In this document: piece by piece, positions 39,001 to 45,716 of the stretch | Layout: every line of letters begins with the position of its first letter | Position numbering within the stretch: position 1 is the stretch's first letter | Assembly (NCBI RefSeq): GCF_003287955.1 | Contig: NZ_QMKP01000003.1 | Location: 62,001-126,000 of the forward strand | DNA: 64,000 nucleotides | Direction of reading: 5' to 3' | DNA from: Arthrobacter sp. AQ5-06 | Lineage (GTDB): Bacteria; Actinomycetota; Actinomycetes; Actinomycetales; Micrococcaceae | Translations under genes and position numbers: made by a program | The notes under the pieces: model-generated | Told to the model about the DNA's origin: nothing | What the model saw: the letters and a program-made list of their open reading frames with translations, nothing else | The model's database searches: none

Positions 39001-39106
39001 CTGGTGCGGCTACGAACCAGGCCACGCGGCCGTCCTGGAAGAGGACTACCTCCGCCTGAGCCGGCGGGCCCGTGCGGTGTTCGAGAAAGCCTTCTACGGT
39101 CATTAG
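36095..39106 (+). CDS. glnE: Bifunctional glutamine synthetase adenylyltransferase / deadenylase
   Basis: Controls glutamine synthetase by adding and removing AMP on a tyrosine. 1003 residues with two nucleotidyltransferase domains: the deadenylase half with GMGKCGARELNYISDVDVIYV (about 212-232) and the adenylyltransferase half with AMGRQGGREIGYGSDADVMYVH (about 718-739). Each is followed by a helical domain with KLGRGGLRDVEF / KLGRGGLSDVEWLVQLLQL. The GTG at 36095 is seven bases after glnA2, so they are probably co-transcribed. Its expected target, GlnA, is encoded 1.3 kb downstream on the other strand. Confidence 0.96.
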   Translation: MSLARRLISAGFSDLEKGERFLAARELDGLDPDRIFAGLQLAANPDTALQSLVRLIEKHPGLRELAAADPEISEPLYRVLGASEALGEFLIRHPEHLDAFEVTASPEPLQADAEQLRSVLLKSVRAEPGSARPVAGMTGADAYAALRSAYRRGVVDLAVKDMCAADPLDFMPAVGAELADLAGAAIEAALAVARAEAAEQFSAGEVAAVGLAVIGMGKCGARELNYISDVDVIYVIDAGDLDDARANTIGTALATGISRAISSVAREPGLWEVDANLRPEGKSGPLVRTLASHESYYARWAESWEFQALLKARTIAGDKDLGERYENAVAPLIWSSAGREGFVESVQAMRRRVTEHIPAAEEQRQIKLGRGGLRDVEFTVQLLQLVHGKSDETLRRRDTTAAIAALSAGGYIGRSDAAAFDHAYRYLRLLEHRIQLFQLRRTHLMPVSEAAQRALAKAVLSPFSNDRPPPASLLATWQKTKRSVRELHERIFYRPLLNTAAKLSSEDARLTPEAAQGRLAALGYRDPRGAMRHIEALTAGVSRRAALQRQLLPILLDWLAEGVDPDAGLLAFRRVSEALGTTHWYLGMLRDSTAAAERLCHVLSNSRLIADLLEVSPESVAWLGTNKDLVPLGFEAQWQEITSKMSRHSDPENAIRLIRLIRRREILRIAIADSAGLLNQDHVGAALADTDRAAVLGALRVAEGIVSAEGPLKTALLVVAMGRQGGREIGYGSDADVMYVHRAVPGYTDEEAQDQAARIVSKVSSLLTQPLKPAIMAERVLQMDADLRPEGKNGAMVRSLDSFAEYYRRWSLIWEAQALLRARPMAGDDALAEDFLALIDPIRYPESISEQDVREVRRVKARVEAERLPRGADPARHLKLGRGGLSDVEWLVQLLQLQHAAKHPELRTTSTVEALEAAASLDLLAGPDAKLLVDAWRLASRIRSANVIWSGRASDMLPSARGDLEAVARWCGYEPGHAAVLEEDYLRLSRRARAVFEKAFYGH

Positions 39107-39172
39107 CGGCTGTCTGAGGTCCGCCCGGAAGGCAGCAGACAGCCGCGGCGGTGCGGTGCTAGGTTGGGGGCC

Positions 39173-39616
39173 ATGGCTACGCAAATCTACCTGAACCTGC
39201 CCGTGAAGGATCTGAAGCGGTCCGTCGATTTCTTCACCGCCCTTGGCTTCTCCTTCAATCCGGACTACACCGATGAAAACGCGACCTGCATGATCATCAA
39301 CGACAACGCGTTTGTCATGCTCCTGGTGGAGGGTTTCTTCAAAATGTTCACCTCCAGGGATGTGGCCGATGCCACCAGTTCCACCGAGGCCATCATGGCC
39401 TTTTCGGTCGACAGCAAGGAAGCCGTGGACGAAGCGGTACGCAAGGCGCTGGCTGCCGGCGGCACACCGTCGCAGGAGGTCCAGGACTACGGCTTTATGT
39501 ACAACCACAGTTTCCAGGACCCGGACGGCCACCTGTGGGAAGTCATGTGGATGGACCCCGCCGGCCCATCGGCCGACGACGGGGCTCCCGCCGGATCCGA
39601 CGGACAGCCGACCTGA
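39173..39616 (+). CDS. VOC family (glyoxalase/bleomycin-resistance-like) protein
   Basis: 147 residues of the vicinal oxygen chelate fold. The N-terminus ATQIYLNLPVKDLKRSVDFF and FTALGFSF are the first beta-alpha module; YGFMYNHSFQDPDGHLWEVMWMD is the second, with the typical DPDGHLWE. Similar proteins are common small VOC proteins of unknown substrate. The start is the ATG at 39173. The GNAT gene reading frame overlaps its end in another frame. Metal-binding residues are not complete enough to assign an enzyme activity. Confidence 0.85.
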   Translation: MATQIYLNLPVKDLKRSVDFFTALGFSFNPDYTDENATCMIINDNAFVMLLVEGFFKMFTSRDVADATSSTEAIMAFSVDSKEAVDEAVRKALAAGGTPSQEVQDYGFMYNHSFQDPDGHLWEVMWMDPAGPSADDGAPAGSDGQPT

Positions 39617-40143
39617 AAACCCTGATTGGTTCTGTCTGGCTCATCGCCCTGGATGACCTCAATGCTGATGCCCTTGCCATCCAGTTGGGTGAGGTAGCCA
39701 ACATTGAACTGGGCCCGGGACAAAACAGCTTCGTCGGTGACCCGCTTCGCATGGTCCTGGCGGGACTGGAGGAGGATTCGCGGTTCCCTTATGTCGTGGA
39801 GGCTGCGGGCCACGCCGTCGGGGTGCTGACCCTCCAGGCCGGTGCCGCGCGCCTGGCTGGCTGGCCGGACGAGGATTCTGCTTGGCTGTTGCGCGGTTTC
39901 CTGATCGACAGGCGCCACCAGGGACAGGGCCTCGGGCCTCTGGCGGCAACGTCCGCAGTGGGGGCCGCCGCGAAACTGACCGCCAGGCGCGGAACCCGCG
40001 AGGCCGGCGTCGTGCTTTCCGTCAACGAAACCAACCCGGCCGGCTTGTCCGCGTACAGGACCGCTGGCTTTGTGGACAAGGGGCAATACCTGGGCGGAAG
40101 TTCCGGACCGCAACGGAGCATGTACCGGAGCTTCACGGGATAA
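39535..40143 (+). CDS. GNAT family N-acetyltransferase
   Basis: Acetyltransferase-fold protein using acetyl-CoA. The acetyl-CoA loop is RGFLIDRRHQGQGLGPLAA (R/Q-x-x-G-x-G-type), followed by VVLSVNETNPAGLSAYRTAGFVDKG, the usual C-terminal pattern. The N-terminus is uncertain: the domain begins near LIGSVWLIALDDLN at about 39616, directly after the VOC stop, but no good start codon is there; starts at 39535 or 39547 would overlap the VOC gene by 70-80 bases, and a TTG at 39685 would cut into the fold. The acetyl acceptor is unknown. Confidence 0.78.
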   Translation: MGSHVDGPRRPIGRRRGSRRIRRTADLKTLIGSVWLIALDDLNADALAIQLGEVANIELGPGQNSFVGDPLRMVLAGLEEDSRFPYVVEAAGHAVGVLTLQAGAARLAGWPDEDSAWLLRGFLIDRRHQGQGLGPLAATSAVGAAAKLTARRGTREAGVVLSVNETNPAGLSAYRTAGFVDKGQYLGGSSGPQRSMYRSFTG

Positions 40144-40273
40144 TTCGTCCAGACACGGCGGCCGGGCATTGCCTCCGGCTCCACATTGACCGATCATGTG
40201 GATTGGCGGTGTTCTTCAACCTTGTTGGGGGGAAGGCTTGAAAAGTCTTCGTCTCGGGGAGCACATGTCAGGG

Positions 40274-40309
40274 GGCTGGCTCCTGGTCTCAGCACGTCTT
40301 GAGCCAGCC
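40274..40309. terminator. Hairpin between GNAT gene and glnA
   Basis: GGCTGGCTC (40274-40282) pairs with GAGCCAGCC (40301-40309) over an 18-base loop. It has no U tract on either strand; it is probably an auxiliary structure to the stronger terminator at 40325. Confidence 0.4.
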
Positions 40310-40324
40310 TCCACCTTAGGGACA

Positions 40325-40377
40325 AAAAAGTCCGCCCGGACTGCAGCGCTGACGCTGGCAGCCCGGGCGGACTTTTT
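40325..40377. terminator. Bidirectional terminator between GNAT gene and glnA
   Basis: AAAAAGTCCGCCCGG (40325-40339) and CCGGGCGGACTTTTT (40363-40377) form a perfect 15-bp stem that ends in A:U pairs, so a U run follows the GC stem in both directions. It should end both the plus-strand GNAT transcript and the minus-strand glnA transcript, whose stop is 32 bases away. Confidence 0.85.
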
Positions 40378-40409
40378 GGCGGACTGAACGGGTTCAGCCG
40401 CGGATCTGG

Positions 40410-41834
40410 CTAGACGCCGTAGTAGAGCTCGAACTCGTACGGGTTCGGGCGCAGGGACAGCGGGCGGATCTCGTACTCGTACTTGTACTCGATCCAGGTG
40501 TCGATCAGGTCCTGGGTGAACACGCCACCGGCCTGCAGGAACTCGTTGTCCTCGCGCAAGGCCTCCAGTGCCTCTTCCAGCGAGCCCGGAGCCTTCGGGA
40601 TATCCTTGGCTTCCTCGGCGGGCAGTTCGTAGAGGTCCTTGTCGATCGGAGCCGGCGGTTCGATGCGGTTGCGGATGCCGTCAATGCCGGCCATCAGCTG
40701 GGCAGCGAATGCCAGGTACGGGTTGGACGAGGGGTCCGGAGCGCGGAACTCGATGCGCTTGGCCTTGGGGTTGGAGCCCGTGATGGGGATACGGATACCG
40801 GCGGAGCGGTTGCCCTGCGAATACACCATGTTGACCGGAGCTTCGAAGCCCTTGACCAGGCGGCGGTAGGAGTTCACCGTCGGGTTGGTGAAGGCAAGGA
40901 CGGCCGAGGAGTGCTTCAGCAGGCCGCCGATGTACCAGCGGGCCATATCGGACAGGCCGGCGTAGCCCTTTTCGTCGTAGAACAGCGGCTCGCCGTTGGT
41001 CCACAGCGACTGGTGGCAGTGCATGCCCGAACCGTTGTCGCCGAAGACCGGCTTCGGCATGAAGGTCACGGACTTGCCCCAGGCGTCGGCCGTGTTCTTG
41101 ACGACGTACTTGAACTTCTGCAGGTCGTCTGCGGCGTGGGTCAGGGTGGTGAACTTGTAGTTGATTTCAGCCTGGCCGGCGGAGCCTACCTCGTGGTGGC
41201 TGCGCTCGACCTCGAGGCCTGCCTCATCCAGGGCGATGCACATGGCGTCGCGGAGGTCAGCCTGCTTGTCGGTGGGGGAAACCGGGAAGTAGCCGCCCTT
41301 GATGGGGGTCTTGTAACCGAGGTTTCCGCCTTCTTCTTCGCGGCCGGTGTTCCAGTGTGCTTCTTCGGAGTCGATCTTGTAGAAGCTGCCCTCGGGAGAG
41401 GACTGGTACTGGACGTTGTCGAAGACGAAGAATTCGGCTTCCGGAGCGAAGAACGCGGTGTCGGCGATGCCCGTGGAGGCGAGGTAGGCCTCAGCCTTCT
41501 CGGCCACGCCGCGGGGGTCGCGGTGGTAAGGGTCGCCGGTGCGGGGGTTCACGATGGAGAAGTTCAGCGCAAGAGTCTTCTCCATGCGGAAGGTGTCCAG
41601 GAACGCTGTAGTGACGTCCGGGATCAGCTGCATGTCGGATTCGGCGATACCCTGGAAACCGCGAATGGAGGATCCGTCGAAGAGCTGGCCGTTGACGAAG
41701 AAGTCCGCGTCGACGCTCTTTGCCGGCACGTTGAAGTGCTGCTGCACACCCGGGAGATCGGTGAAGCGGATATCAACGAATTTAATATCTTCGTCCTTGA
41801 TGAACTTGAGGACTTCGTCCGCAGTCTTGAACAT
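40410..41834 (-). CDS. glnA: Glutamine synthetase type I
   Basis: Principal ammonium-assimilating enzyme, ATP-dependent synthesis of glutamine from glutamate. 474 residues, a dodecamer in the family. Signatures: [71 protein letters not shown] and [20 protein letters not shown]. The adenylylation site is [14 protein letters not shown] with Tyr402, the expected GlnE target. Three GlnR-like boxes lie 154-213 bases upstream of the start codon. The neighbouring RDD, DUF4191 and lipA genes have the same arrangement in mycobacteria. Confidence 0.98.
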   Translation of the reverse strand: MFKTADEVLKFIKDEDIKFVDIRFTDLPGVQQHFNVPAKSVDADFFVNGQLFDGSSIRGFQGIAESDMQLIPDVTTAFLDTFRMEKTLALNFSIVNPRTGDPYHRDPRGVAEKAEAYLASTGIADTAFFAPEAEFFVFDNVQYQSSPEGSFYKIDSEEAHWNTGREEEGGNLGYKTPIKGGYFPVSPTDKQADLRDAMCIALDEAGLEVERSHHEVGSAGQAEINYKFTTLTHAADDLQKFKYVVKNTADAWGKSVTFMPKPVFGDNGSGMHCHQSLWTNGEPLFYDEKGYAGLSDMARWYIGGLLKHSSAVLAFTNPTVNSYRRLVKGFEAPVNMVYSQGNRSAGIRIPITGSNPKAKRIEFRAPDPSSNPYLAFAAQLMAGIDGIRNRIEPPAPIDKDLYELPAEEAKDIPKAPGSLEEALEALREDNEFLQAGGVFTQDLIDTWIEYKYEYEIRPLSLRPNPYEFELYYGV

Positions 41835-41955
41835 CTATGCTCCTTACGCATATGTAATAACTGGCTGGCAAGCCAACTGATCCAGCGCAATCCGAAGGGC
41901 AGGGAAACCGGGTTTCCCTGCTTGGGCGGTATTGCTTGAAACTGCTACCAGCCTA

Positions 41956-41983
41956 TGGACACGTCATTTCCCGTCAGTGTCCA
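41956..41983. promoter_or_regulatory. Inverted repeat in glnA upstream region
   Basis: TGGACAC (41956-41962) and GTGTCCA (41977-41983) are exact inverted repeats with a 14-base spacer, just downstream (in the glnA direction) of the GlnR-like boxes. It may be a second operator. The 7-bp match may arise by chance. Confidence 0.35.
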
Positions 41984-41987
41984 CATT

Positions 41988-42047
41988 GTTTCGGGCAGGT
42001 TACAGAATGCCCTGATCAGGTTACAGAAATTGTCCTGAACAGGTAAC
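41988..42047 (-). promoter_or_regulatory. Three tandem GlnR-like boxes upstream of glnA
   Basis: On the minus strand, GTTAC-CTGTTC-AGGAC (42047-42032), GTAAC-CTGATC-AGGGC (42024-42009) and GTAAC-CTGCCC-GAAAC (42003-41988) repeat with 7- and 5-base gaps. The GlnR consensus in actinomycetes is GTNAC-N6-GAAAC; the third box matches fully and all three keep the GTNAC half. This suggests nitrogen control of glnA by a GlnR encoded elsewhere. Confidence 0.65.
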
Positions 42048-42119
42048 GCTATCCGGTGTTCATAGTGTGGTCCAACGGTTTCCACTCTGTGGTCGCCGGT
42101 GAGTCGGTAAGCTTGGACG

Positions 42120-42557
42120 GTGGTAGATCGCAATGACATTGGCTCCTGGCTCAGCGGACCGGACACGTCCGGCATCTCAAAGTACCCGGGGGAGCGCCTG
42201 GGATTGCCCGAATCCGGTTCCGGTTCCATCGCCAGGGCGGGCAGGCGCATCCTCGCCATCGTCCTTGACTGGGGCGTTGCCCTCCTGATCAGCAATTTTG
42301 CCTTTGGCGGTGACTCCTGGGCAACGTTGGCGATTTTCGCCGCGGAACAGATGCTGCTCGTGGGCACCCTCGGTTACAGCATCGGCCACCGCGTGGCCGG
42401 GATCCACGTGCTGCGCCAGGGCGGCGGGCCCGCGGGTCCGCTGGCTGCCGTGGTGAGGTCGGTGCTTCTGTGCCTGGTGATTCCTGCCGTGATTTTCGAT
42501 CCGGACCAGCGGGGACTGCACGACAAGGCGATGAATACCGTTCTCGTGCGGCGCTAG
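42120..42557 (+). CDS. RDD family membrane protein
   Basis: 145 residues with an RDD-type core: RAGRRILAIVLDWGVALLIS carries the basic-then-Asp pattern at the first membrane segment (about 40-58), a second segment at about 70-92 is followed by GYSIGHRVAGIHVLRQGG, and a third at about 110-126 is followed by DPDQRGLHDKAMNTVLVRR. RDD proteins are small membrane proteins of mostly unknown function; some are Na+/H+ antiporters. Placement beside glnA and DUF4191 is conserved in actinobacteria. The start is GTG at 42120. Confidence 0.88.
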   Translation: MVDRNDIGSWLSGPDTSGISKYPGERLGLPESGSGSIARAGRRILAIVLDWGVALLISNFAFGGDSWATLAIFAAEQMLLVGTLGYSIGHRVAGIHVLRQGGGPAGPLAAVVRSVLLCLVIPAVIFDPDQRGLHDKAMNTVLVRR

Positions 42558-42609
42558 CCGCGATCAGGAGCCTGGCGGCGGCGGTATGCCGGCACCTGAC
42601 GGCGCGGGG

Positions 42610-42966
42610 TCAGACTCCCGCCGTTTCCTTTGTGCCGGCCGGAACGGCCGTGCCTGGCGTCAGGTAGCCGCGGTTTCCGGCCCAGCGTTCGAACGCGACA
42701 GTGGCGAACGGGAACACTGCCGAGAGTCCCGCGAACAGGGCCACTACGAAGGGCCACCGCTGGAGCCGCCAGAGGGCGAGGGCGGCGATGCCGTAGCCCG
42801 CAAACAGCGCACCATGGATGGGGCCGGCGATCTCCACACCCAGTTCGGTGGTCTGGGCGATCCACTTGAAGTACATGCCCGCCAGCAGCGCAGCCCAGCT
42901 GAAGGCTTCGGCAACCGCCAGGACGCGGAAGGCCCGGATAACAAGGGTTCTAACAGGAATCGTCAT
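42610..42966 (-). CDS. DUF3817 domain membrane protein
   Basis: 118 residues from the ATG at 42964-42966, three predicted membrane segments (about 20-38, 50-68, 75-92). The order FRVLAVAEAFSWAALLAGMYFKW, GPIHGALFAGYGIAAL and a final hydrophobic segment with AVFPFATVAFERW is that of DUF3817 (YdzA-like) proteins, which have no established function. A terminator separates it from the upstream DUF4191 gene, so it is probably transcribed on its own. Confidence 0.85.
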   Translation of the reverse strand: MTIPVRTLVIRAFRVLAVAEAFSWAALLAGMYFKWIAQTTELGVEIAGPIHGALFAGYGIAALALWRLQRWPFVVALFAGLSAVFPFATVAFERWAGNRGYLTPGTAVPAGTKETAGV

Positions 42967-43015
42967 GTAGCTACTTCCAATTAACGTGCCCGCCTGGTTG
43001 GCCGGCGTCCGGCAG

Positions 43016-43059
43016 GCAAAAACCGCCCTGCTTCCGGCCAAGCCGGAAACAGGGCGGTT
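43016..43059 (-). terminator. Intrinsic terminator after DUF4191 gene
   Basis: On the minus strand AACCGCCCTG (43059-43050) and CAGGGCGGTT (43030-43021) form the outer stem, an inner stem TTCCGGC/GCCGGAA (43048-43042 with 43038-43032) extends it, and TTTT follows. It begins nine bases after the DUF4191 stop. Confidence 0.85.
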
Positions 43060-43067
43060 CAAGAGAC

Positions 43068-43820
43068 TTAGCGTCCGCGGTTGGGGCGCGCTTTGTAAGG
43101 GTCGATTCCCTTGGGAATCGGGAGGCGGTTGCCCAGCGAGGAAATGCGCTTGGACACCGCATTCACCTCAAGCTTGGTCAGTTCGTTCTTTAGCTTGCCC
43201 ATCTTCTTGGCTACCTGGCTGATGGGAACCTGGCCCTCGCCGCGGCCGCTTTCGATCATGTGGACCGTGACGTTCGGGAGGATGCGCGCAAGGCGCTTAC
43301 GCTCCGCGTCGAGCATCGGCTTGACTCGGAGGGTGGGGCCTTCGCTGACGAGGACGACGCCGGGGCGGCCGACGGCGCGGAACACGGCGTCCTGCGTGCG
43401 CGGGTTAACGGCGACCGGCTGGTCCTCGGTGATCCAGCCGCGCTTGAGCGTGCCCAGTGCCGCGCCTGAGGCTCCGGGCTGGTTCTCGATCTGGGCGAAG
43501 GCGGCGCGTTCGGCACGCCGGGAGAGGATCAGGGTGGCGCCGAGGAGGCCCAGCGGAATGCCGATGAGCAGCCCGGTGATCCAGTTGTCCAGCCAAAAAC
43601 CCACAAGGAAGCTGACAGCGACAACGCCCAGGAACACCAGCAGCATCAGCCACGGGACCATGGGATCATGGCGGCGGGTCATGTTAAAGACTTCGCCGAT
43701 CTGCTTGAGCCGGCTGGGCTTCTTGACCTTTGCTTCTTTTGGCTTGCGCGAGAAGAGGCCGCGCTTCGGGGCGTCAGAGGCCGCCGGAGTGCTGTTGCTG
43801 GAATCAGGGGAGTTCGCCAT
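43068..43820 (-). CDS. DUF4191 domain membrane protein
   Basis: 250 residues. A basic, Ser/Pro-rich cytoplasmic N-terminus (about 1-50) is followed by two close membrane segments (about 55-75 and 78-98), then a cytoplasmic domain with KRGWITEDQPVAVNPRTQD, VLVSEGPTLRVKPMLDAERKR and a Lys-rich end. It matches DUF4191 proteins found between glnA and lipA throughout actinobacteria. The function is unknown; the constant position beside lipA and glnA is the main clue. Confidence 0.9.
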   Translation of the reverse strand: MANSPDSSNSTPAASDAPKRGLFSRKPKEAKVKKPSRLKQIGEVFNMTRRHDPMVPWLMLLVFLGVVAVSFLVGFWLDNWITGLLIGIPLGLLGATLILSRRAERAAFAQIENQPGASGAALGTLKRGWITEDQPVAVNPRTQDAVFRAVGRPGVVLVSEGPTLRVKPMLDAERKRLARILPNVTVHMIESGRGEGQVPISQVAKKMGKLKNELTKLEVNAVSKRISSLGNRLPIPKGIDPYKARPNRGR

Positions 43821-43906
43821 AGTTCCTCAATTCTACGTGATTTATGCCTGGGGGCCGGACGCCGGAGAATGTCCGGTGCGGGCCCTCAGGGATAACAAAC
43901 TACGGC

Positions 43907-44914
43907 TTAGGAATGTGCGGCGAGCAGTGAGCTGGCTTCCTGGCGGGTGCTGCCGGAGGATTCGATGTGGGCGAGCTGGGCGGGGATTTCCCAGCCCTTC
44001 TTGCGCATCGCGGTGGCCCAGAGGCGGCCGGCACGGTAGGAGGAACGGACCAGCGGGCCGGACATCACGCCGAGGAAGCCGATCTCCTTGGCCTCGTCCT
44101 GGAGGTCCACGAACTCCTGCGGCTTGACCCACCGGTCCACCGGCAGGTGCCGCTCGGACGGGCGGAGGTACTGGGTGATGGTGATCAGGTCGCAGCCGGC
44201 CTCGTGCAGGTCCCGCAGCGCCTCGGAGATCTCCTCACGGGTCTCACCCATGCCCAGGATCAGGTTGGACTTGGTGACCATGCCCAGCTTCCGGCCCTGG
44301 GTGATGACATCCAGGGACCGGTCATACCGGAACGCCGGACGGATGCGCTTGAAAATCCTGGGGACGGTCTCGACGTTGTGCGCGAAGACCTCCGGCTTGG
44401 AATCGCAGATCGCCTCGATGTGCTCGGGCTTGCCGGAGAAATCAGGGATCAGCAACTCCACGCCGGTGCCCGGGTTCAGCTCGTGGATCTTCCGGACCGT
44501 CTCGGCGTACAGCCACACACCCTCATCGGCCAGATCATCACGGGCCACCCCCGTCACCGTGGCGTAGCGCAACTGCATGGCCAGGACCGAGCGGGCCACC
44601 TTCGTGGGCTCGAACATGTCCACCGGGGAGGGCTTGCCCGTATCGATCTGGCAGAAATCACAGCGCCGGGTGCATTCAGACCCGCCGATCAGGAACGTGG
44701 CTTCCTTGTCTTCCCAGCACTCAAAAATGTTCGGGCAGCCGGCCTCCTCACACACCGTGTGAAGGCCTTCCTTCTTGACCAGGTTCTTGAGCTGGACATA
44801 CTCAGGACCCATCTGGACCTTCGCCTTGATCCACTCCGGCTTCCGCTCCACAGGTACTGCAGAGTTACGCTGCTCAACACGCAGCAGCTTCCGGCCTTCT
44901 GGTGCCAGTGTCAC
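43907..44914 (-). CDS. lipA: Lipoyl synthase
   Basis: Radical-SAM enzyme that inserts two sulfurs into protein-bound octanoyl groups. 335 residues. The auxiliary cluster is [12 protein letters not shown] (Cys55, Cys60, Cys66) and the radical-SAM cluster [10 protein letters not shown] (Cys81, Cys85, Cys88); the C-terminal [11 protein letters not shown] carries the Ser that ligates the auxiliary cluster. The GTG start overlaps the lipB stop as GTGA, so the pair is translationally coupled. Substrates here include the E2 subunit encoded at 53380-55119. Confidence 0.98.
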   Translation of the reverse strand: MTLAPEGRKLLRVEQRNSAVPVERKPEWIKAKVQMGPEYVQLKNLVKKEGLHTVCEEAGCPNIFECWEDKEATFLIGGSECTRRCDFCQIDTGKPSPVDMFEPTKVARSVLAMQLRYATVTGVARDDLADEGVWLYAETVRKIHELNPGTGVELLIPDFSGKPEHIEAICDSKPEVFAHNVETVPRIFKRIRPAFRYDRSLDVITQGRKLGMVTKSNLILGMGETREEISEALRDLHEAGCDLITITQYLRPSERHLPVDRWVKPQEFVDLQDEAKEIGFLGVMSGPLVRSSYRAGRLWATAMRKKGWEIPAQLAHIESSGSTRQEASSLLAAHS

Positions 44915-45579
44915 AGGAGTGCTCCCTCAGGGCTTGAAACGAGTGCTTCTTCGTGCTTGCGAAATTCTTCCACAAACCGGTCCGCGATATCGCTCGGGGC
45001 GATGTTCCTGCCGGTTTCGATGGACATTGTGGTGACGCTGGCGTCGGTGATGCCACAGGCAATGATCTGGGCATAAGGTGCCAGATTATTGTTGCAGTTT
45101 ATGGCGACTCCGTGCATTGTGACCCCGTCCAGGACGCGGATGCCGATTGCTGCAATCTTCCGGTCCGGGCCCTTGCTGTCACCTGTGATCCACACACCGG
45201 CGCGCCCCTTGATGCGCTCAGCGTTGATGCCATAGTCAGCCATGACGGCGATCATGACCGCTTCGAGCCGCTCAACGTAGTCGCGGATGCCTGACCGGTT
45301 CTTCAGCTTGAGAATCGGATACGCGATCAGCTGGCCGGGGCCATGCCAGGTCAGCTTTCCGCCGCGGTCCACCGCCACGACGGGGGTGCCGTCCAACGGG
45401 CGCTCGTGCTCTTCCGTGAGCTTGCCGGCTGTATAGACGGCGGCATGTTCAAGGATGAGGACAGTGCTGGGCGCCTCGGCTGCGACGACCTTGCCGTGGA
45501 TCCCGCGCTGCAGATCCCAGCCGCGCGTGTAGTCAACGAAATCCGGGGCGAGACCCACCTGTGAAAACTCAAGAGTCAT
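44911..45579 (-). CDS. lipB: Octanoyl-[ACP]:protein N-octanoyltransferase
   Basis: Transfers octanoate from acyl carrier protein to lipoyl domains, the step before LipA. 222 residues. Motifs: [18 protein letters not shown] with the conserved His, [19 protein letters not shown] with the catalytic Lys, and [11 protein letters not shown] with the catalytic Cys. It is directly followed by lipA with a four-base overlap. The divergent kinase gene starts 137 bases upstream. Confidence 0.97.
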   Translation of the reverse strand: MTLEFSQVGLAPDFVDYTRGWDLQRGIHGKVVAAEAPSTVLILEHAAVYTAGKLTEEHERPLDGTPVVAVDRGGKLTWHGPGQLIAYPILKLKNRSGIRDYVERLEAVMIAVMADYGINAERIKGRAGVWITGDSKGPDRKIAAIGIRVLDGVTMHGVAINCNNNLAPYAQIIACGITDASVTTMSIETGRNIAPSDIADRFVEEFRKHEEALVSSPEGALL

Positions 45580-45716
45580 GCCGTCCAGCTTAGACCCCGA
45601 TCCGCGAGGGGTCCGGCTATAGTGTCGGACCTCTCATGCCACCGGCGGAGCCAACGGATGCCCATGGCCTGTGGATAACTTCTGCAGGCAGTCCCGGATT
45701 CCGCTAGACATGTGTC

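Noticed and set aside
40196..40387. Small open frame downstream of the GNAT gene
   Set aside because: It reads through two hairpins including the strong bidirectional terminator and has no ribosome-binding site.
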